Shown one piece after another: positions 56,979-64,000 of a stretch of 64,000 nucleotides of DNA (position 1 is its first letter; every line of letters begins with the position of its first letter). Location: NCBI RefSeq assembly GCF_026914185.1, contig NC_070564.1, forward strand, positions 3,162,001 through 3,226,000, given 5' to 3'. The position numbers and the translations under genes were made by a program. The notes below the pieces were generated by a model, which was not told the DNA's origin, did no database searches, and was given only the letters and a program-made list of their open reading frames with translations. Origin of the DNA: Puccinia triticina. Its lineage: Eukaryota; Basidiomycota; Pucciniomycetes; Pucciniales; Pucciniaceae.

Positions 56979-58043
56979 ACTGTCCCTACCATTATCAGAA
57001 ATTAAGCAGATATATGAGGGGCCCGGTTCCTTGTTGTCGTGGGTGTGGCCGGTGTGGTGCTCTATCCCAAGCCACAAGTAGTATTTTGTTATCTTCTTTT
57101 TACATATATTCATCAGTACACTGTCTATTACCCCATAACCCTTCACAAATACTTCATTATCATTGCATATTCAGATTCTACGCCTGATCTTTACCTATAG
57201 TCACTCACACATAGTACCCCTTTATCTTCAATGGTTCAATAGTTATTAAGGATATAATATTTACAGAAAACCTACAGTCTTCATTAGTTACAACATTCAT
57301 TTCATTAGTAACTTACTTAAATCATTATAGTACATTCCTCTTACAGATATTTTCTCACATATTAAACCCTTTTACATACATTGCACATTATTTACTATGC
57401 CTATTGTACACATTACATCATAGGATCTGTGCTTACCTATTTCAGTAGTGCTCATCATTACAATTTGTTACTATGTTCACATCACCTTCCCTATTTGTAC
57501 AGTCTTTATTCCCATAGCCAGAACCCTTCCCCATTTGTACAGTCTTTCTTCCCATAGCCAGAATTCCTCTTGACTGCTCATCTTTCAGCTTAACATAAGA
57601 ACTGTCCTTTCCCCCACTTGTAGATTCTCCAGTCACAAATTATCAATGAAGATTATACAGACATTATAGCAGAAATTCCTCATCACCCATTTGCATATTG
57701 AACTCATTGCTATTGCCCCAACCATTGCTATTGAACATTGCTCATTGCACATCTGCACTCACCATTGCTATTGAACCATTGCATTGCTTCCACTTCTTCA
57801 ATTATTGCCCCAACCCTCTCATCCTCAGTAGCCAAACAGTAGTTAAAGCTCATAGTACTATTTCCTATGATCAAGTAGAAATCAGCCACACATTTTCTTC
57901 TTTTTCTTATTGTTACTCTCATCCCCTCAGCATTAGTCAGGAAGGCAGCCTCACCAGCACCCTTGCATAGCTTACATTAGTACTAGTTTTGCTATCCATC
58001 TCCCTTCCAAGCTTTATTCCCCCCTTTGAGTAGTTCCACACCG
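56979..58043. other. Pyrimidine-rich intergenic, no gene recognised
   Basis: 57170-57960 has strand-biased TAC/CAT-rich text with duplicated short blocks (CCCATAGCCAGAA twice near 57511 and 57552). The compositional mirror of 63050-63400 is noted but not assigned. Confidence 0.5.
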
Positions 58044-59970
58044 GTAGTTGAGCCAAGCCGGCGGGTGGCTTCTGGGAGAGATTGGCAAACTAGCCAAAAC
58101 CCTCTTTGCGCATGTTCTGCTCAATGTCCCTGCGCATGAACAGGCCCTTCACCTTTTCCACCTTTGGGATCTCGTTCTCCCGCAGCGACTTGTTCTCCGC
58201 CCTCAGCATCCACTCTTGTTCTGAACTCTCCCTGATCTCCACTCTTGTTTGCGTGAGGTGTTTGGTTTCTGTTTTCAGTTTGTTTTTCAGCTCTTCCTGT
58301 TGTCAATTACGTCATTGTCCAGAGAATTTATTTTTAGGTCTCAGGAAAGTGTTAGGGAAATAAAGAGTGGCAGAAAGACACAAACCAGTTGTTGTTTTAA
58401 GCTGGCAATGGAGGCGTACCTCAATGTAGCCTAAACAATCATAAATGAATATGGTTGTCAAGAATTATGTACAACTAAAAAAACACAACCATGGATGAGC
58501 AATTACATAACTACCCTTTCATAGCCAAGCAAGCACACGCCGGGATTTCTCACTGGCATGCTGGCAAGGTCTGACCTCTGGCTGCCCAGTGACATGCCCG
58601 GGAAGCTGGCACACGGTCTAAATTCTTGCAGGAGTCTTGCCCAGAATCATCGCCTGGCAAGCGGAAAAAGCTCCAAGGATGAATACATAGGTAAATGTAT
58701 CCGCACGCCGGGGATGATTCCTCCATGGCGAGTAACTTGATGTTGTACCTGCTTGCCAAGGTCCTTAGCAAGCAGGTACAAGATAAGTATGCTTGCTGAG
58801 GCCCTCAGCGAGCAGGTACAAGGTACTTGACCTGGAGGAATCTTTCCAGACAAGCCAAAGAGATTCTATCCCCACTGGCCGGCTACATAGAACAAACCTA
58901 ATTTTGGTTGAGTATTCTCATCAGCAAGAATGCAAAATGAGACCACCAAGGAGGAGACTTTTGAGTTTTGACTCTTGCTCAGATTCCAGAATCATCCCCG
59001 GCAAGCAAAGAAGCTTCAAGGTCTGCGCACTTGCCCGGAGGATTCCTCTGACGCAAATACCTTGCAGCTGCTTGCCAAGAAATCTTCCTCTTCAAGCAGG
59101 TTGTAGGTCAGCCTGGAGGAGCTGAAGAACATTGATCTCTGCCGAGTACAAAGGCGCACCTGTTTGGAAATCCTCCCCAGCAAATGGGTGTATAGGTACA
59201 TGTACCCGCTTGCCCACCCGGAATTATTCCTGGATCTTGGCAAGCAGGTGCTGGGTGCCCACCCAAGAGGAAGCTGCACATTACATAGTTAATCTAGTAT
59301 TTACATACATATTCTTTTTTTCAATGCAATAACCATGGGGATTTACCCAAAGGAGAATTGTTTAGGCTGTATTCATCCCCCTACAATGGAGTCCGTCTGC
59401 AAGTTGCAAGCCAGAAGGGCAGCTTTGAGGTGAGTTTTGAGGAGATTGATTTGGGCGTCACTCTTCAAGATTTCCTTATTTCTTTGGGCCATACTAGTGA
59501 GACTATTGTGATATTAGATGGATTTAATTTTAAGCCGGGCCTGGTTGTGCAGATGTTTGATCAGTTTGAGCCGTTCTTTCAAGCTTTTGCCAAGCTTGTT
59601 CTTGACATGGATCTGGTCCTTTTCAAGCAGCGCAATCTGGATCTCAAGGGATTTGGTCTTGTGGAGATTTTTCTCTTCCAGAATTTGGATCACTTGATTG
59701 GATTTGGCCGTCAAGCCCTGTTTGTGGACCAACTGCTCTACTTCTTTGCAGAGCACATGCACCCAATTTTGGGACTGGGAGAGTTTGTGTTGCAGTTCAT
59801 CCACACTACCTTTGAGGTTGTGGGCCCGCGTGTCTTCAAGCTCAGCCTGGCATTTCTGGAGCTGCTTGAACAGCCGTTCTGGTCCCTCTCTGCCAACAGC
59901 TCCTGAAGTATAGTCTTGGTTTAGAAGATCTTCTGGTTCCAGTTCTTCAGCTCTTGTCCGTTGTGGAACT
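58044..59970 (-). pseudogene. Inverted broken copy of the golgin gene
   Basis: The minus strand reads the golgin coiled-coil region (for example DELQHKLSQSQNWVHVLC, ESLKERL-like KSLKERLKLIKHL), the intact intron between exons 2 and 3, and the VKGLF region near 58140. It corresponds to about 51720-52620 of the gene. Retained intron sequence means DNA-level duplication. It carries frameshifts and is split by the insertion at 58414-59383. Confidence 0.85.
58414..59383. mobile_element. 970-bp hAT-like non-autonomous element, 8-bp duplication CAATGGAG
   Basis: CAATGGAG flanks it at 58406-58413 and 59384-59391, and the golgin gene has the uninterrupted form (GCGATGGAGTCC on the same strand). The ends share inverted AGCCTAAACAAT / ATTGTTTAGGCT. 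Its cargo is a palindromic array of CTTGCCAAG, AGCAAGCAGGTACA and CCGGGGATGATTC words (58550-59270). Confidence 0.8.
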
Positions 59971-60251
59971 CCTCAAAGATCAGGAAAGAGCTGTGAGGGG
60001 AAATAGTCAACTACACTACTGATAATGTAGAAGAGGCTACAGGTGCTGGTGAGGCTGCCCTCTTGACTAATGTTGATGGAGAGAGGGTTACACCAAGAAA
60101 AATAAAAGGGTGTGGATGATGATTCTCTTTGACTTAGATGGCTTTAACACTTTATGAGTTTGAGGTGTATCAATCCTACTGAGTGAGAGAGGAGAAGTGA
60201 GAAGGGGAAAAAGCAGAAGCTCTTGGGGAGTCACTCTGAGATGTGTAATGA
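59971..60251. other. Intergenic, no gene recognised
   Basis: AT- and GA-rich stretch between the golgin copy and the solo LTR. It holds the left 5-bp target AATGA (60247-60251). Confidence 0.5.
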
Positions 60252-61907
60252 TGTCAGCTGGCTACTATGGCAGAGCCACCATGACAAATAAAAATATAAA
60301 AATAGTTCTACATATGAAAGAGATATTATTACTCTTACACATGTAAAACTACGCAAAAACATTAAATACATATATAATTAATTAATTACTCAGCTTTATG
60401 TAATTAATATGTAAAATATTATAGAAGATTCTTATTCTACGGGTAAAATAACCTAGGGTACCTCACTTACAAGTACCCTTAATTATTATCCCTTCCTTGT
60501 GTAAACTAACTTCAAAGTTTGCCCAAGTGCATCACGCCCCGCGTAGATGCACTTGTATGCACATATATATATAAGTACATATATTTACACCCATTTTTAG
60601 TGACGTAACTGAGGTGTTGTGTATAGTTTAAAAGATGGCTTTATTTGTTGCGTGGCGCACCCAAGCCCGCGTGCTCTGTTGCCTAGAGCTCAAGCCCGCG
60701 CTCCTAGTGTACATATATGCATAATGCATAAACTAGCCTGCAACCAAAGCGCTCAGGTTACCAGTAAGTAAGAATGGGCCAGAATACGCCCCAATAGCAA
60801 TATTACATGTGTTATATGTCTTGTACACATGTAATTAATCACCAAACAAGATGTAATTACCACGTCATCCAATATCAAAACATTCTAGATGGAAAAAGGC
60901 TCTTGCAACGTGCACAGGAGACACTAGAAAGCGCCCCAGCTTCTCCCAAGCCTCACTACGTGTAAATTACAACTGTAGTAAATATGTAGAAGGGGTCAAA
61001 TGAACTGGAGCACTTAATAAGCGCCTCCAGAACATGTATGTAGCACTGCTTGCACGTGTACAATTGCACAGAAGCCAGTTCTAGTACCTTCTGTGGCACA
61101 TTTCCACGGAAATGAGCGTCACAGAACCCCCAAACCAGCCCCCATGACGTGTAAGGCATGTGTAAAAACACGCAGAACCTCTGTAAAAGGCTCTTGGCAA
61201 CCCTTGTATCCAAGCCCCAAGGTTCCACGACCCACAGCGCCTTCTAGCGCAACCAAATTGCCTCAGAATGCGCCCACAAGTGTCCCCATGTCCCCTGGGC
61301 GCCCCTGGAGGCCTGCCTAGGCTATATAAAGGGCCCTTTCTCCGCCCAAAAGGAGATTCCCCAGATTTACATTACCTACTAGAATTTTACCCGCCTTCAA
61401 CAGCCTCAATAGCCTGTGATTTGCCAGGTAAAATACCTACTTTCGTGATTTTTAGCCCCAATTTCCGCCCTGAAGCTGTCCAGTAACCACCCTGCCCTCA
61501 AGATTACCTCCTCTGAGCGCCTCCAACTGCCCAACTTCACGCCTGAAGAACCTCAAGTGACTCTAGGGTCTTATACTAGTAAGTTTAAGCCCCTTCTCTT
61601 GAGATTCTCCGCCATTTCTTTCTGGGATTTGAAACACCCCTGTTTACAGGCCCCAGTTCTTCATTCTAGAGGGATTAAACACCCCTGATTTATCAGGCCC
61701 CTCTTAAAAATTAGTTATATTCATTTTATTACGTCAAAATTGGCTCAAATTGACCCAAGTTGCCTTATTATTCTTACGCCATAATTCCCAACAATTACGT
61801 TGGAATTAACCCTTATAACCTTGTCTTAGAGTTTTATAACTCTAATCTTTTGCTTTGCACCACGTGTAGCTAGAAGGATAATATCCTTGGCATCACGTAG
61901 GCTGACA
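60252..61907 (+). mobile_element. Solo LTR, 1656 bp, with 5-bp target duplication AATGA
   Basis: Starts TGTCAGCTGGCT and ends GTAGGCTGACA, so TGTCAGC/GCTGACA are inverted ends of TG...CA type. AATGA is at 60247-60251 and 61908-61912. The last 130 bases match the LTR-like end at 1083-1872. No internal domain lies next to it, so it is a solo LTR left by recombination. The target duplication and ends fit a Ty3/Gypsy-like family. Confidence 0.88.
61323..61330 (+). promoter_or_regulatory. TATA box of the solo LTR
   Basis: TATATAAA in the context GGCTATATAAAGGGCCCTTT, the likely Pol II promoter of the parent retroelement. The transcript would start about 30 bases further on. Confidence 0.6.
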
Positions 61908-61986
61908 AATGAGATATATGCTGGGGGATATATTTCTGAGGGGTGAAATGTTATCTGAGTGAGGTGTGTTAAGGTACTACTGAGTG

Positions 61987-62934
61987 TACACCACGGGTCG
62001 TGCCGGATGTCCATGGGACACCCTTTTGGAGATGTCCCTGGACATCCGGCTCTTGCAGGGCAGGAAACATCCGCGGGATGTTACTCTTCATGACGGATAC
62101 AGATGTATCCCAACTGAGTATCCACCGGATGGTCTTGGAGCATCTGCTGGTGTTGGAATTACTCAGGTGAAAAGAATTGTGTGTTGTGGGATTTGAACCC
62201 ACAACCTTCTAAATTCATGAGAGCTGCTCTTATACCACTGAGCTAAACACACAGTTGGTCTTACTGGTGATATTTGGATATTAGATCATATAGCTTGGCC
62301 CCTCAAATGGAGCTTGAAGCATATATTCCAACAGCTGGATGTAACCCAATCATCCGCCGGATATCACAAACCATCCTCAGATGGGAAAACTATTTGTCCA
62401 GGTGCACTGGCCAGCACACTCCTGCAACGAGCACCAGGCCCCGGGTCGCGTGCGCTAAGAAGCGGTGGGACAGAGGCAATGCGATTGAGTGCCAGGGGTG
62501 ATTGGGCCCGGGTGCTGCAGTGGTCGATGAGACTGGGTGTTGAACACCCAACCTGCAGCATCAGAGGTCCCGGTGAAGGCAGCCCTTCCCCACTACGGCA
62601 GGGGCATGTGTAATTGAAAGCAGCACACGCCGTTGATATCAAGTGCACACTGGGTTGACATCCATCGGACACTCCAGCCAGAGTGTCCAATGGATGTTGA
62701 CTCTCAGGATGTCCAGCGGACACTCCAGCCAGAGTGTCCAATGGATGTTGACCCTCAGGATGTCCAGATGATGTCTTTGAGGGCTGAACATCACTTGGAC
62801 GCATCCAAAAGCGTCCAAGTGATGCTCAGTGCACCTGGCATCTGCTGGATGCTCCCTGGACATCATGCGGACGCTTTTCAGGCCAAAGCATCCGCGGGAT
62901 GTCAGCCTTTTCCAAAAAGGCGCCCCGTGGTGTA
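61987..62934. mobile_element. Inverted-repeat element (TA-CACCACGGG ends) with GGATGTCC array
   Basis: TACACCACGGG at the left is matched by CCCCGTGGTGTA at the right, with TA at both edges (a possible mariner-type target) and CTTTTGG/CCAAAAAGG just inside. The cargo is inverted words GGATGTCC, GGACATCC, CATCCGCGGGATG and TCCAGCGGACACTC, including the tandem block CACTCCAGCCAGAGTGTCCA at 62670 and 62719. A tRNA-like sequence is embedded. Confidence 0.62.
62178..62252 (-). pseudogene. tRNA-like sequence with poor anticodon stem
   Basis: Minus strand: acceptor GTGTGTT pairs perfectly with AACACAC. The D-arm TAGCTCAGTGGTATAAGAGC (A box) and T-arm GTGGGTTCAAATCCCAC (B box) are intact, and the discriminator is A. 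The anticodon arm AGCTCTCATGAATTTAGAAG does not form a clean 5-bp stem in any register, so no anticodon is claimed. It could be a pseudo-tRNA, a tRNA-derived SINE head, or an intron-bearing or edited gene. Confidence 0.65.
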
Positions 62935-64000
62935 TGTGGGGGAAGGTGTATCCAAAGTGTAGAAGCTGAAAGTGCATATAAGGGTGGTTTAACAGGTGCT
63001 ACAGAGGGGATGTAGTAGAAAGTGCATCATGGGGATACAACATCTAGAGGGGTTTTTATATATGTGAGAAGTACTACAGGGGGGTAATACATGATGAGCA
63101 CATAGTAACAATATCTGATGATGAGCAGTAATGATGAAGGTGCAATGACCAAGGAGTGTACATGAAAGGTAACTATGTAGAAGATGAAATAATGATGAGC
63201 AGAAGTAAGAATGTACATAATGAAGATGAGCATTTGATAATAACTACAAGAGCTATGAAGGAATGTACTGCTGATTCATGTGAAGGGAAAAATGAGTAAT
63301 GAAGTTATGTATAATCTGCAGTCCTATGTAGCTATGATACTAATGAATGATGTATGTAATAATGCTAAGGATACACCAGGGGAGATATGTTCCCACTCCC
63401 CAGGGAGTGCCTTACCGTAACTTTTTTCCATAACTGTGCTGGAGGCCTTTGGTAAAGCAATATTGAATAGGTATGAACAAGACTGGAAGTCAGCGTGGAA
63501 ATCAGTTGGAAATCATCCTGAAATAAACCATAACTTGCCAAAAAATCATCCAGAACTCATCTATAATTCATCCAGAACTCATCCAGAATATAGTCCTTTC
63601 TTGGCTCCATGACCAGTGTGTCCTTTCCATGGAGATGTGAAAGGCCCAGCCTGTGATTTTTTCCCCCTCATGTACTTGCGTACATCAGGGGGGCAATTGG
63701 TGTCTCAATTTTTTTTTTTTACTTTTCATGTGGCTGTGAAAGGCCCATCCTGTGATATTTCCACCTCAATGTACGCGCGTACATCAGGGTGACTATTAGC
63801 AAAGTGCAAAAAGGTTAACTTGCATGTGCACATGTGAATTTTGAAAAGCAAAAAAATACAAAATTCACTAGATCATTTTCGTGAGGAGGACAGGATATAT
63901 GGCCAAAGTGAATTGGCACCGCAATCCAACCTTGACTTAACTCAGACTTTCACCCTATTAAAACAGTTTTTTGTCATTTTTATCAGCCAAATTCAAATTA
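62935..64000. other. AT-rich intergenic to window end, no gene recognised
   Basis: Contains near-duplicate blocks GAAAGGCCCA-x-CCTGTGAT with TGTACGCGCGTACATCAGG at 63640-63690 and 63734-63791 (CGCGCGTACATCA, a small palindrome), and TCCAGAACTCATC repeats at 63550-63590. Confidence 0.5.

Noticed and set aside
58121..59906. Plus-strand ORFs such as 59358-59906 as genes
   Set aside because: They are the antisense of the inverted golgin copy.

Overview
This window looks like nuclear DNA of a rust fungus (Pucciniales, most likely the Puccinia lineage). Protein-coding genes carry many short introns (about 35-180 nt, mostly GT-AG). They encode ordinary basidiomycete proteins, and between them lies dense, nested transposon DNA. 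The Copia and Gypsy-type remnants, a fragment resembling a rust-specific repeated protein family, and a small secreted thaumatin-like protein all fit a rust. The species is not determined.

Layout. 0-5 kb: a tyrosine-recombinase ORF followed by an LTR-like end, a broken rust-type gene and a Copia pol remnant. 5.9-7.9 kb: a Mutator-like (MULE) non-autonomous element holding a PIF/Harbinger-type MITE. 8.4-22.2 kb is the main genic block: a Gid7/WDR26 homologue, tRNA-Asp, a USP5/Ubp14 deubiquitinase, a secreted thaumatin-like protein, and an ammonium transporter on the minus strand. 23.9-25.3 kb: a probable four-TM membrane protein. 25.7-40 kb: almost only repeats. 40.2-46.4 kb: a large interval bounded by long inverted repeats, holding a P-loop NTPase with a degenerate REase-like C-terminus (one in-frame stop), a truncated copy of the thaumatin-like gene and a Copia gag remnant. 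49.0-53.0 kb: a ubiquitin-conjugating E2 and a GRAB-domain coiled-coil golgin. 53.5-64 kb: nested MULE, hAT-like, mariner-like and mini-LTR insertions, an inverted broken copy of the golgin, a 1.66 kb solo LTR with a perfect 5-bp target duplication, and a tRNA-like sequence inside an inverted-repeat element.

Gene roles. The host genes have no operon logic, but three act in ubiquitin metabolism: a GID ligase subunit, an isopeptidase-T-type deubiquitinase and an E2. The ammonium transporter (nitrogen uptake) and the secreted thaumatin-like protein (possible host interface) fit a plant-parasitic fungus.

Most unusual structure. At least twelve loci hold arrays of short self-complementary words. 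Each locus uses its own word: GACCGGTC, GGATGTCC, GTTACGTTAC, CAATAC/GTATTG, GCTGAGCATCAGC, and so on. Many arrays sit inside non-autonomous inverted-repeat elements whose ends and target duplications can be read directly. One word, GACCGGTC, recurs in several unrelated elements. I know of no description of this as a system. All element, exon and duplication boundaries were read by eye.
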